Assembly (NCBI GenBank): GCA_017962615.1
Contig: JAGCUZ010000064.1
Location: 1 to 47,796, forward strand
Direction: 5' to 3'
From: Bacteroidales bacterium
GTDB taxonomy: Bacteria > Bacteroidota > Bacteroidia > Bacteroidales > P3
Length of the DNA: 47,796 bases
The position numbers and the translations under genes are program-made. The first letter of the stretch is position 1. Each line of letters opens with the position of its first letter. Under the pieces are notes generated by a model. That model ran no database searches, was not told the DNA's origin, and worked only from the letters and a program-made list of their open reading frames with translations. Below, piece after piece: positions 38,801-46,151 of this stretch.

Positions 38801-39169
38801 AACGAGGAGGCCGAGCTCGACGCCTACCGCGAGCGGCTCATCGACCGCTTCGGCCCCATGCCGCTCCCCACGCAGGAGCTTATACAGACCATCACGCTGC
38901 GCCGCCTCTGCAAAGCCTTCGGCGTGGAGCGCGTCATAATCAAGGAAGACCGAGAGACGCAGCGCGAGCGCACGGTGCTCTTCTTCGCCGCAGGCGAGGA
39001 CAACGCCTTCTACCAGTCCTCCAACTTCGGCCGCGTCATAGCCTGGGCTCAGGCCCATCCACGCACCTCCCGCCTCAAGGAGAACAACGGCCGCCTCACC
39101 CTCTCCACCACCGAAGCCGCCACCATCCCCCAAGCCGTCGAACTCCTTCGCGAACTGAAAGGAGAGTAG
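35864..39169 (+). CDS. mfd: Transcription-repair coupling factor Mfd
   Basis: 1,101 residues. It removes stalled RNA polymerase at DNA damage and recruits UvrA. UvrB-like domains occupy the N-terminus, then a CarD-like RNA polymerase interaction domain near residues 415-480 (PGDYVTHIDYGVGRF), RecG-type helicase motifs with Walker A GDVGFGKTE at 569-577 and DEEQ at 670-673, motif VI-type QMRGRVGRSN, and the C-terminal TRCF domain (about 950-1060). The start is TTG at 35864: an in-frame stop lies 7-9 nt upstream and no ATG fits. Length is normal for the phylum. Confidence 0.95.
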   Translation: MLPLLEQYLPSHLLASIKEALAEPKARLHLAGTTGSLASVIGAAIAESNTTCSQLFIAPDKESACYLANDLESLLGEASATNIDEKRVLLFPSGDDHRPTDRGNADRLMRSDVVRQLASDRPLLVVAYPEALAEKVASARAIASNTLTIHEHDSLSPDFIIDVLQEYGFERADFVTEPGQYALRGGIIDLFSWSNDNPYRIEFLDDEVLTLRCFDAATQLSLQTTNEIAVMPDMKSIEADSAETVSLLNYFDGSDIIWTHGLTHTADNIDNDLLSQLLDCKIIETGSSSFFKKSLKIEVGSEPQPAFNKRFDLLCSTLNEYMERQYRCYICVDSDQQRRRLEKIFKAQGDAQSRQVLPFHGDDVQLMEANLANGFIDHDNKVLCFTDHEIFERYHKYTVRDLSKGRKAMTLKELFELHPGDYVTHIDYGVGRFSGLEKIKTPGGKTQEVIRLIYKNNDTLYISIHGLHKISRYIGKDGVEPTLNRLGSNTWQVLKQKTKSHVKDIAKDLIALYAKRKATKGFAFSGDTYLQHELEASFIYEDTPDQLKATMEVKADMEQPAPMDRLVCGDVGFGKTEVAIRAAFKAVADSKQVAVLVPATILALQHYNTFTERLQGMPVRVEYLNRFRSAKDRTRIFKEVEEGKIDILIGTHAITNSKLRFKDLGLLIIDEEQKFGVAIKEKLRQMKVNVDCLTLTATPIPRTLQFSLMGARDLSVIQTPPPNRQPIQTEVLTFDEEVIADAIRFEMSRGGQTFFISNRVENLAEMAGLVNRLVPDAVTAIAHGQMEGRQVEDTLIKFINGDIDVLVATTIIENGLDIPNVNTMIINNAQNFGLADLHQMRGRVGRSNRKAFCYMMVPSHSILTPEAQKRLRAIEEFTSIGSGFNIAMRDLDIRGAGNILGAEQSGFISEIGYDMYQKILNEALEELRETTFGDLFPHSEERPYVRECTIETDLEVLIPDSYVTNISERLQLYKELNDLNEEAELDAYRERLIDRFGPMPLPTQELIQTITLRRLCKAFGVERVIIKEDRETQRERTVLFFAAGEDNAFYQSSNFGRVIAWAQAHPRTSRLKENNGRLTLSTTEAATIPQAVELLRELKGE

Positions 39170-39228
39170 TTTTTAGTTATAAGTTTTAAGTTATTAGTTA
39201 TTAGTAGCTGACGCGATTTTAAATTTCT

Positions 39229-39273
39229 ATCATATCTATCGCCTCTATCACATCTATTATATCTATCGTATCT
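39229..39273 (+). repeat. ATCTAT-rich simple repeat upstream of tex
   Basis: This stretch repeats CTATCATATCTATCGCCTCT-like units with ATCTAT occurring several times, right up to the tex ATG. It is short and imperfect; it may influence the spacing or strength of tex translation. Confidence 0.5.
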
Positions 39274-41421
39274 ATGTCCACCCACGCCGAGAAGATTGCC
39301 GCAGCCCTGCATCTGGGCACCCGTCAGGTAGAACACACCATCCAGCTGCTCGAGGGCGGCGCCACCGTGCCGTTCATAGCACGCTACCGCAAGGAAGCCA
39401 CCGGCGGCCTCAACGAGGTGCAGATTGCCGCCATACGCGACGCGCTGCAGAAGCTCAAGGAGCTCGACAGCCGCCGCGAAGCAATACTCGAGAGCATCCG
39501 CAAGCAGGAAAAGCTCACCCCCGAGCTGGAGCAGCAGATTGCCGAGGCCGACAACCTCGCACAGCTCGAAGACCTATACCTCCCCTACCGTCCCAAGCGG
39601 CGCACACGCGCCTCGGTGGCACGCGAGCGCGGCCTCGAACCATTGGCCGACGCCCTCATGCGGCAGGAGCCATCCGACCCCGACCAACTGGCCGCCGCCT
39701 ACGTCGACCCCTCCAAGGATGTACCCGACGTCAAGGCCGCCCTTGCCGGTGCCTGCGACATCATTGCCGAGCGCGTCTCCGAGTCAGCGCAGGCACGCCA
39801 CCGGCAGCGCCAGCTGCTACGCCGTAGCGCCGTGCTCACCTCCACCGTGGTGAAAGCCCGCGAAGCCGAAGCCGCCAAGTACCGGTCGTGGTTTGCCTGG
39901 AGCGAGCCCGCCGCCAAAGCCCCCTCGCACCGCATACTCGCCATGCTGCGCGGCGAAGCCGAAGGCCTGCTGCGTATCAAGCTGGCACCCAAGAACGAGG
40001 ATGAAGCCCTACAGCTGCTCTTCGACCAGTTCCTTAAAGCCAAGAATCCCGCCTCGCAGCTCGTCAAAGACGCCATCGTCGACGGCTACCGCCGCCTTAT
40101 GGCTCCGAGCCTCGAGAACGAGCTGCGCAACGTCCTCAAAGAGCGTGCCGACCGCGAGGCCATACGCATCTTTGCCGACAACCTGCGCCAGCTGCTCCTC
40201 GCACCGCCGCTGGGCGCCAAACGCGTGCTTGCCATCGACCCGGGCTTCCGCACCGGCTGCAAGCTCGTGTGCCTCGACGCCCAAGGCGCCCTGCTCCACA
40301 ACGAAACCATCCACCCCTTCGCCTCGGTGCGCGAGGAGCGCGCCGCCGTCAGCAAGCTCGAAGCCCTCGTCGAGGCCTTCAAGATAGAGGCCATAGCCAT
40401 AGGCAACGGCACCGCCGGCCGCGAGACCGAGGAGGTCGTCGCCCGCTGCCGCTTCAAGCGCAAGGTAATAGCCGTTATGGTCAACGAGAGCGGCGCCAGC
40501 GTCTACAGTGCCAGCGAGGTGGCGCGGCGCGAGTTCCCCGAGTACGACATCACCGTGCGCGGCGCCGTCTCCATAGGCCGCCGCCTCATGGACCCCCTCT
40601 CCGAGCTGGTCAAGATAGAGCCCCGCAGCATCGGCGTGGGACAGTACCAGCACGACGTCGACCAGTCGCTGCTGCAGCAGGCACTCGAGGACGTCGTCGT
40701 GTCGTGCGTCAACCAGGTGGGCGTCGAGGTCAACACCGCCTCGCGCGAGCTCCTCTCCTACGTCAGCGGCATCGGTCCCGCGCTGGCCGACAGCATAGTG
40801 AACTACCGCGACAACGAAGGCCCCTTCACCTCGCGTGCCGACTTCCTCCGTGTGCCGCGTCTCGGAGCCAAAGCCTTCGAGCAGTGCGCTGGCTTCCTGC
40901 GCGTGCGCGAGAGCAGCAACCCCCTCGACCGCAGTGCCGTGCATCCCGAGCGCTACGCCCTCGTCGAGCAGCTGGCAGCCAGTCAGGGCGCCACGGTCGA
41001 AGAGCTGATGCACAACAAAGCCCTGCGCGATGCCATCGACCTCAACGCCTTCCTTGCCAGCATAGCGAATACCGAGGCCGACCTAGGCCTCCCCACCCTT
41101 ACCGACATCATGCGCGAGCTCGACAAGCCCGGCCTCGACCCCCGCGCCAAGTTCGAGGTGCTTGAGTTCGACAAGAACATCCACCGCATAGAAGACCTGA
41201 AGCCCGGCATGGAGCTCAACGGCATCGTGACCAACATCACCGCCTTCGGCGCCTTTGTCGACCTCGGCGTGCACCAAGACGGCCTGATACACATCAGCCG
41301 CCTCGGCCGGCGCGTCGCCGACCCCCACGCCGTACTGCACCTGCACCAGCACGTCAAAGTGCGCCTCCTCGACATCGACCTTGACCGCCGCCGCATAAGC
41401 TTAGAACTAATCCAATCTTAG
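39274..41421 (+). CDS. tex: Tex-like RNA-binding protein
   Basis: 715 residues, a conserved nucleic-acid-binding protein implicated in transcription. The N-terminal helical/HtH region is followed by a YqgF/RNase H-like domain near 315-415 (RVLAIDPGFRTGCKLV), helix-hairpin-helix motifs near 490-560 (SGIGPALADSIVNYR) and a C-terminal S1 domain from about 643 (LNGIVTNITAFGAFVDLGVHQDGLIHIS). Order and length are as in Tex. ATG 39274 closes an unusual run of CTATC/ATCTAT repeats at 39229-39273. It follows mfd by 104 nt. Confidence 0.95.
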   Translation: MSTHAEKIAAALHLGTRQVEHTIQLLEGGATVPFIARYRKEATGGLNEVQIAAIRDALQKLKELDSRREAILESIRKQEKLTPELEQQIAEADNLAQLEDLYLPYRPKRRTRASVARERGLEPLADALMRQEPSDPDQLAAAYVDPSKDVPDVKAALAGACDIIAERVSESAQARHRQRQLLRRSAVLTSTVVKAREAEAAKYRSWFAWSEPAAKAPSHRILAMLRGEAEGLLRIKLAPKNEDEALQLLFDQFLKAKNPASQLVKDAIVDGYRRLMAPSLENELRNVLKERADREAIRIFADNLRQLLLAPPLGAKRVLAIDPGFRTGCKLVCLDAQGALLHNETIHPFASVREERAAVSKLEALVEAFKIEAIAIGNGTAGRETEEVVARCRFKRKVIAVMVNESGASVYSASEVARREFPEYDITVRGAVSIGRRLMDPLSELVKIEPRSIGVGQYQHDVDQSLLQQALEDVVVSCVNQVGVEVNTASRELLSYVSGIGPALADSIVNYRDNEGPFTSRADFLRVPRLGAKAFEQCAGFLRVRESSNPLDRSAVHPERYALVEQLAASQGATVEELMHNKALRDAIDLNAFLASIANTEADLGLPTLTDIMRELDKPGLDPRAKFEVLEFDKNIHRIEDLKPGMELNGIVTNITAFGAFVDLGVHQDGLIHISRLGRRVADPHAVLHLHQHVKVRLLDIDLDRRRISLELIQS

Positions 41422-41664
41422 TTATAAGTTATAAGTTTTAAGTTATAAGTGGGGCGGCAGCCGATGATTTGCAAGCCGGTAACGCGCCAGCCTCTTTTAA
41501 TTTCTTTTAGTTCTCCGACTGCGCAGCAGTCCTTTTTCTTTTAGTTCTTTTAGTTCTGATTGAACCTCCCGACTGCGCAGCAGTCGTATTCGTGTAATTC
41601 GTGAGATTCATGTTCAATTAAAACCGCGTCAGCCACTTAACACTTAACACTAAAAGCTTAAAAC
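41422..41664. repeat. Repeat-rich gap between convergent tex and porX
   Basis: It contains the recurrent GGCGGCAGCC and GGTAACGCGCCAGCC blocks and two copies of a palindrome, GACTGCGCAGCAGTC, at 41517-41531 and 41571-41585 (6-bp arms, GCA loop). The first is followed by CTTTTTCTTTT, so it could end the plus-strand tex transcript. The gap also carries AGCCACTTAACAC near 41635. No gene is visible. Confidence 0.65.
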
Positions 41665-43221
41665 TTAATTTCCCTTCGCCCTCATAACCACATACGGTAT
41701 CAGCACCTCCTCCATCGATATGCCGCCGTGCTGGAAAGTGGTCGAGTAGTACTGCACGTACTGGTTATAGTTGTTCGGGTAGGCGAAGAAGTCGCCCGCG
41801 CGGGCAAATATATACGGCGAGGTCACGTGCAGCCTCGGCAGGTAGATCTTCGACGGGTCCTTCACCTCGTACAGCTGTTTGGGGTTATAGTCCAGCAGGC
41901 GCCCCTGCTTGTAGCGCAGGTTGACGCTCACGTCGCGGTCGCCCTTCACCTTCACCGGGTTGTCGATGCGCGTCGAGCCGTGGTCGGTGGTAATCACGAT
42001 GTTGACATCGCGTTCGGCCAGTCCCTTCAGCATCTCCAGCAGCGGCGAATGGTCGAACCACGACTTCGTCACGCTCCGGTACGCCCGCTCGTCCTGCGCC
42101 AGCTCGCGCACTATGTTGCTCTCGGTGCGGGCGTGCGACAGCATGTCGATAAAGTTGTATATCACCACGTTCAGACGGTTGTTCATCATGTCGTGGATAT
42201 TGTCGACCATCTTCATGCCGTACTGCGCGTTGAGCACCTTCCAGTAGCCGTGGCGTATGTTGAGCCCGTGGCGCCGCAGGTTCTCGTCGAGCAGCTGGTC
42301 CTCGTACTGATTCTTGTAGCCCTCCTCGTTCTCGTCCACCCAGTACTGCGGGTATTTCTTCTGAATCTCGGCAGGCATCAGCCCGCCGAACATGGCGTTG
42401 CGGGCAAACTGTGTGGTGGTGGGCAGTATGCTGTAGAAAAGGCCGTCCTCCTCGGTGTGGAAATACTGCTCGAAAGCCGGCTGCAGGTACTTCCATTGGT
42501 CGTAGCGGAAGTTGTCGATGACGAACAGGAACGTCGGCCTCTCCTCCTTAAGCAGCGGGAATAGCCGCTCCTTCAGCACCGACGGCGACAGCGTGGGCTT
42601 GTCCTGATCCTTGCCCGACAGCCAGTCCTCGTAGTGCTGCTCATAGTAGCGGCAGAAGAGGCGGTTCGCCTCGCGTTTCTGCGAGGTGAAGATGTCGTGG
42701 ATGTTGTCGTCGGCCGATTCGGCCAAGTCGATATCCCAAAACACCAGTTCCTTGTAAATATCAATCCACTCGCGGTGGTCCAGCCTGCCGCCCAGCCTCA
42801 TGCTGATGTCGCCAAACTGCTGCTGGTAGTTCTTGGTCGACCGCTCGCTCATCAGCCGCCTTGCCTCCGTGTGTTTCTTCACCGTAAGCAGTATCTGGTT
42901 GGGGTTGACCGGCTTGATAAGGTAGTCGCTAATCTTGCCCCCAAGGGCTTCGTCCATTATATGCTCCTCCTCGCTCTTGGTAATCATCACCACGGGCACC
43001 TGCGGCCAGCGGCTCTTCACTATCGAGAGGGTGTCCAGGCCCGACAGCCCCGGCATGTTCTCGTCCAAAAACACCATGTCGGCCGCTGCCGACTCCATCT
43101 CGTCAACAACCTCGTTGCCGCTGGTTACCGGAACAACCTTGTAGCCACGCTCTTCGAGAAACAGTATGTGCGGTTTCAGAAGGTCGATTTCATCATCGGC
43201 CCATAATATTTTAATTTCCAT
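41665..43221 (-). CDS. porX: Response regulator PorX with PglZ domain (T9SS regulator)
   Basis: 518 residues. The receiver domain (about 1-120) has the acidic pair Asp9/Asp10, phospho-acceptor Asp53 (VFLDENMPG), Thr81 and Lys103 (YLIKPVNP). After a helical linker comes a PglZ/alkaline-phosphatase-like domain (about 200-510: LFVIDNFRYDQW, ITTDHGSTRI). In Porphyromonas, PorX works with the sensor PorY and the sigma factor SigP to control T9SS genes, and its PglZ domain acts on nucleotides. The start is ATG 43221; a longer frame upstream adds 44 residues of implausible composition. It is transcribed alone, convergent with tex. No porY is in this window. Confidence 0.95.
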   Translation of the reverse strand: MEIKILWADDEIDLLKPHILFLEERGYKVVPVTSGNEVVDEMESAAADMVFLDENMPGLSGLDTLSIVKSRWPQVPVVMITKSEEEHIMDEALGGKISDYLIKPVNPNQILLTVKKHTEARRLMSERSTKNYQQQFGDISMRLGGRLDHREWIDIYKELVFWDIDLAESADDNIHDIFTSQKREANRLFCRYYEQHYEDWLSGKDQDKPTLSPSVLKERLFPLLKEERPTFLFVIDNFRYDQWKYLQPAFEQYFHTEEDGLFYSILPTTTQFARNAMFGGLMPAEIQKKYPQYWVDENEEGYKNQYEDQLLDENLRRHGLNIRHGYWKVLNAQYGMKMVDNIHDMMNNRLNVVIYNFIDMLSHARTESNIVRELAQDERAYRSVTKSWFDHSPLLEMLKGLAERDVNIVITTDHGSTRIDNPVKVKGDRDVSVNLRYKQGRLLDYNPKQLYEVKDPSKIYLPRLHVTSPYIFARAGDFFAYPNNYNQYVQYYSTTFQHGGISMEEVLIPYVVMRAKGN

Positions 43222-43420
43222 ACCACCATAACGGCAGCGCCGTCCGTTTATTGCCCCGCTGCGACAATTTTCACCCTCGAAAAGTCCCCGCACACCACGC
43301 CGCCCCACCCCCTCCGAAACCCGATTGCAGCCGTTTACGCCCAAAATCTGCAAAATCTACACAAATAGCTAAAACACAATACATTACCAAGATTTACAAA
43401 ATCGCCGCACCACCCGATTT
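43222..43420. other. Intergenic region upstream of porX
   Basis: This 199-bp gap contains the porX 5' region, with no complete consensus promoter recognised. On the minus strand TAGATTTTG (about 43347-43356) is one base off the -7 spacing. Confidence 0.4.
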
Positions 43421-43421
43421 T

Positions 43422-43520
43422 GATATATAGAACGTAAATCGTAAGTATATAGTTGATAAGGAGTTGGTGGGACCAACTCCTTATGTAGTCTTTACCTTCT
43501 CTAAATGTACCCTATATTTG
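43422..43520 (+). repeat. Dispersed 99-bp hairpin element, copy 3
   Basis: Gap-free alignment to 62-160. The core hairpin has perfect 13-bp arms (43456-43468 and 43472-43484) around GGG. The tail ends CCCTATATTTG, in which TATATTTG (43513-43520) also fits a -7 box. This lies between porX and the toxin array. Confidence 0.75.
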
Positions 43521-43643
43521 TATCGAAAAGGGGGTGAAAACTGGATCTGTTTCGGGTGAGATTTTGATTGGTTCCGGATGGGTTTTGGGGGTGCTTTGGG
43601 CTGATATGGTTTTGGGAGCGGGGGACTGTAGACAGAAACAACA

Positions 43644-43682
43644 ATAAAAAGCCCCGGCAAGAAATCCTTTTCTTGCCGGGGG
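43644..43682 (-). terminator. Intrinsic terminator closing the minus-strand toxin array
   Basis: A perfect 13-bp stem (43652-43664 with 43669-43681, CCCCGGCAAGAAA) with a 4-nt loop; read on the minus strand it is followed by CTTTTTATTGTTG. It lies just downstream of the stop of the 43707-44210 gene. Confidence 0.85.
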
Positions 43683-43706
43683 TGGGTTGATGGCATCCGG
43701 GGATTA

Positions 43707-44210
43707 TTATTGTATCAAGAAAAACAAACCAGGGTATTGCCGCTCTAAGAAATCAAGGCATTTTTTGTTTGGATAGCATAATAGGTTCCCTTCCGGAGGG
43801 AATGTCCTACACACATAGCCTTGACGATTCATAGAAAACGTCCATACTTCATCATTCGTATTAAATCTGTTTTTACGTATAAAGTCTATAACAATGCAAG
43901 GCTCAAAATCCATATCGATGGTTCCTGATCCCCAATATGACGGAATAAGTAAAAAAACGCTGTCATGGGCCACTCTTGTCAATGGGAGCGACATCAAGCT
44001 GTCATAAAGACTGTTTATGTAGTTTTCTTCCATCGAAAACATGTACGTGGCATAGTGGCTTCGGACATAATCCATGTTATACATCTGGCTTCTGATTACC
44101 CCTGCACGGTTTACATATGGGTTTGTAATATATATCTTGACGCAAGAAAATGGCTGTGCAAAGCATGCATTGCAGCAGATAAATGCAAATACAATTAATA
44201 TTTTTTTCAT
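43707..44210 (-). CDS. Small secreted protein at the end of the toxin array
   Basis: 167 residues. A signal peptide is clear (MKKILIVFAFICCNACFAQ). The mature part has CVKIYITNPYVNRAG early, and later PCIVIDFIRKNRF and QGYVCRTFPPEGN; several cysteines may form disulfides. I do not recognise the family. It lies 24 nt after the lipoprotein gene at 44235 and before the array's terminator, so it could be a second immunity or accessory protein. Its composition is AT-rich like its neighbours, unlike the core genome. Confidence 0.6.
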   Translation of the reverse strand: MKKILIVFAFICCNACFAQPFSCVKIYITNPYVNRAGVIRSQMYNMDYVRSHYATYMFSMEENYINSLYDSLMSLPLTRVAHDSVFLLIPSYWGSGTIDMDFEPCIVIDFIRKNRFNTNDEVWTFSMNRQGYVCRTFPPEGNLLCYPNKKCLDFLERQYPGLFFLIQ

Positions 44211-44234
44211 GGTTCTATCGTTTTATTGTCGTCA

Positions 44235-44786
44235 TCAAGCAGGCGGCTTGCTATAACTGTTGTCCACTTGTCTGTCGAAAGTATACCAATCCTTTGTGAC
44301 GGATTTTAGTTTGATATCATGTTTTGAAAAACAAGCAGAATCTATCTGAAACAAAGTGATATTTGTGTCATAGTCCTTATTGTAGAAGTCCATTCGCGCA
44401 AACCTAAAATGACCATTAGTATCACCGGGGTTTGCATAATAATCAAGATCAGAATAAAGCGCATCTGCAATTGATGTCAACTTTTTGTACAAAGAATAAG
44501 CCACATGATATGAACTGTCATATCGTCCTCGCGGATATACCCCAAGGCTAAGTGTGTCGTCACGATCCTTGCCAATAATCGCGACAATTGTATCTTCTCC
44601 CATATATGTCAGGAAATATCGGTCATTACGAGAAACTGAAATGCTCCATCCGCAATATTGTCTGTTGTCAAATAAACAACCTTTATTGGTGACGGCTTCC
44701 AAGGATGGAGCGGGATTTTTTGTAGAGCAACCCCAAAATATCATAAAGAGGCTAACCACGTGTAGATAAAAGAACCTTTTTTTCAT
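44235..44786 (-). CDS. Lipoprotein, putative immunity to the Ntox44-like toxin
   Basis: 183 residues. Signal peptide with lipobox FWGC (Cys20) followed by STKNPAPSLE. It shows no recognised domain; the mature part has RYFLTYMGEDTIVAII and a late YDTNITLFQIDS. It overlaps the preceding RHS/Ntox44-like gene by 4 nt, as toxin-immunity pairs often do. A lipoprotein would guard the periplasm, the compartment where a wall-acting toxin works. The immunity role is inferred from position only. Confidence 0.6.
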   Translation of the reverse strand: MKKRFFYLHVVSLFMIFWGCSTKNPAPSLEAVTNKGCLFDNRQYCGWSISVSRNDRYFLTYMGEDTIVAIIGKDRDDTLSLGVYPRGRYDSSYHVAYSLYKKLTSIADALYSDLDYYANPGDTNGHFRFARMDFYNKDYDTNITLFQIDSACFSKHDIKLKSVTKDWYTFDRQVDNSYSKPPA

Positions 44787-45688
44787 CTTGATCCAGCTAT
44801 TTTCATACTGTATGAATAACCTAATCCGATTGACAATTGGTCGTCTCTTGAGTCAAATTCATGATGTTTTATTAATGCATGAAGATTTGAACCCAACATA
44901 ACGTCTTTATAGCTTATTCCCATTTTATGCATTGCCGCACCCCAAAGAAAATTGCCCATATTTGACGCATTGTGTGCATATTTTTTTCCAGGTACCATTG
45001 GAATATATAGTGTGTTGCCATTCCAGTTCCCATTATGCCTATTGACATTATCAAAATCCAAATTTCCACCGTCACTTTCCGTAAATGCACAACCAATTCT
45101 TGGCAAGAAACTCTTATCACAAGCACCAGACTCCTTTAGTTGGGAGATGATATCTTTTTGCCAAACAAGTTCTATCCGATATATCGGAATATTTTCCTCC
45201 GTTGGGCACTTCTTTGCGTGAGACAACTTATCCCTATCAAAAATAGCATATTCTTCTTGCGAATATGGACTACAGCAACGATCCACATCCTGTTGGCACA
45301 CAAACTCAAAATCAAATCGTTTATTTCCGTTATTATCCAACAGTCGTCCTACATGTTTCCCTTCACTCTTTATTCTGTTGGAATAATTGCCACCACCATC
45401 AAAAACAATGGTGTCCATTCCATTAGGGTCCACCAGTTTCAACGGATTCCAAGCACAGTATGCGTATGGTGATATGCTCGGGTGTTTATCCGCCATCTGG
45501 TCGACCGACAACCACATGGACATCAGCTCGTGGTCCATATAGCGGGCACAGAAGTAGCCGTAGCCGGTTTCGGCATCCTTCTCTTTCCCGGAGAAAACAG
45601 AGGGGTGAAACCGCATGGTTTTCGTGCGGTTTACCCCTCTGGTTTTATGTGCTATTTGATTCAATATATTACTCGGTTGAAGTATCAT
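44783..45688 (-). CDS. Orphan RHS core with Ntox44-like toxin domain
   Basis: Up to 301 residues. Only a short RHS-associated core remains (about residues 33-85: SGKEKDAETGYGYF, ARYMDHELM, LSVDQMADKHP, SPYAYCAWNPLKLVDPNG). The long YD-repeat barrel is missing. The C-terminus (about 240-300) has NFLWGAAMHKMGISYKDVML then DSRDDQLSIGLGYSY, close to the Ntox44 (PF15607) pattern of polymorphic toxins. CARYM and DQMADKH deviate from the core at 46136, which keeps GARYM and DPMADKY. The start is uncertain: the frame begins at 45688, overlapping the lipoprotein gene at 45669, and could begin at MRFHPSV. Probably a displaced toxin cassette. Confidence 0.65.
   Translation of the reverse strand: MILQPSNILNQIAHKTRGVNRTKTMRFHPSVFSGKEKDAETGYGYFCARYMDHELMSMWLSVDQMADKHPSISPYAYCAWNPLKLVDPNGMDTIVFDGGGNYSNRIKSEGKHVGRLLDNNGNKRFDFEFVCQQDVDRCCSPYSQEEYAIFDRDKLSHAKKCPTEENIPIYRIELVWQKDIISQLKESGACDKSFLPRIGCAFTESDGGNLDFDNVNRHNGNWNGNTLYIPMVPGKKYAHNASNMGNFLWGAAMHKMGISYKDVMLGSNLHALIKHHEFDSRDDQLSIGLGYSYSMKIAGSR
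45599..45640 (-). terminator. Hairpin at the RHS core junction, possible terminator
   Basis: The arms 45599-45615 and 45625-45640 pair with a single bulge (AGAGGGGT-AAACCGCA / TGCGGTTTCACCCCTCT). It lies 29 nt beyond the stop of the lipoprotein gene at 45669; read on the minus strand it is followed by GTTTTCTCC. A related but shorter hairpin (46982-46990 with 46998-47006) occurs at the same place in the other RHS core. It is coding sequence of the core, so its role as terminator is a guess. Confidence 0.45.
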
Positions 45689-46151
45689 CTTTTAAACTAT
45701 TGACAATGTAGGAATAGTTGTGTTCAATCTCTTTGTCGAAATGAAACATATGTGTGCCCATTGTGGTGGTCCCCGCCAAGGAAGCCGAATCCTCAATGTA
45801 CAAAACATTCCCGTCTAGTTCGTGAATACCGTATATATTCAGACAAGGCACATTTATTATCCCATCTTCTTTAAGAATTATTATGTTGTAGGGGGAATAT
45901 ATGTTTTCGCCAGTTAGTTCACTTGTATACACCAACAAAATATCCGATTGATGTTTTTTCCAATACAAGATGCTGTCAATATAGCCATAGCACTCTCCAT
46001 TCTGCGGATTGACAATGTATTGGGTGTATACAATATATTTGCTCGGAATTCTGTCGTTAGTGTCAACATCAAGGACGTTGCCTTGTTGACAAGAATTCAT
46101 AATGCACCCAATAAGTGTGATTGCTATGATTGTTTTTATTTTAAACGCCAT
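45669..46151 (-). CDS. Lipoprotein, putative immunity to the RHS hydrolase-like toxin
   Basis: 160 residues. Signal peptide with lipobox IMNSC (Cys21), then QQGNVLDVDTNDRIP. It contains IVYTQYIVNPQNGECYGYID and DGNVLYIEDSASLAG, with no recognised domain. It overlaps the end of the upstream RHS gene (46136) by 16 nt. As with 44235, a lipoprotein next to a toxin that resembles a peptidoglycan hydrolase fits immunity in the periplasm. The protein is not similar by eye to the other lipoproteins. Confidence 0.6.
   Translation of the reverse strand: MAFKIKTIIAITLIGCIMNSCQQGNVLDVDTNDRIPSKYIVYTQYIVNPQNGECYGYIDSILYWKKHQSDILLVYTSELTGENIYSPYNIIILKEDGIINVPCLNIYGIHELDGNVLYIEDSASLAGTTTMGTHMFHFDKEIEHNYSYIVNSLKDDTSTE

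Larger units (their letters stand above)
30361..41640. repeat. Recurrent intergenic palindrome family (GTGGCTGACGCG / CGGCAGCC-GGTAACGCGCCAGCC)
   Basis: Short repeats recur in the gaps: GTGGCTGACGCG at about 30391, its inverse at 31831 and 41625, a variant at 39205; AGTGGGGCGGCAGCCG at 35794 and 41448; GCCGGTAACGCGCCAGCC at 35807 and 41473. They sit amid TAAGTTTTAAGTT-rich sequence, often as hairpin arms. The span listed is the range of copies, not one continuous element. Confidence 0.7.

Noticed and set aside
43222..43353. N-terminal extension of PorX
   Set aside because: Arg/Gly-rich, low plausibility; receiver domains start at the ATG 43221.
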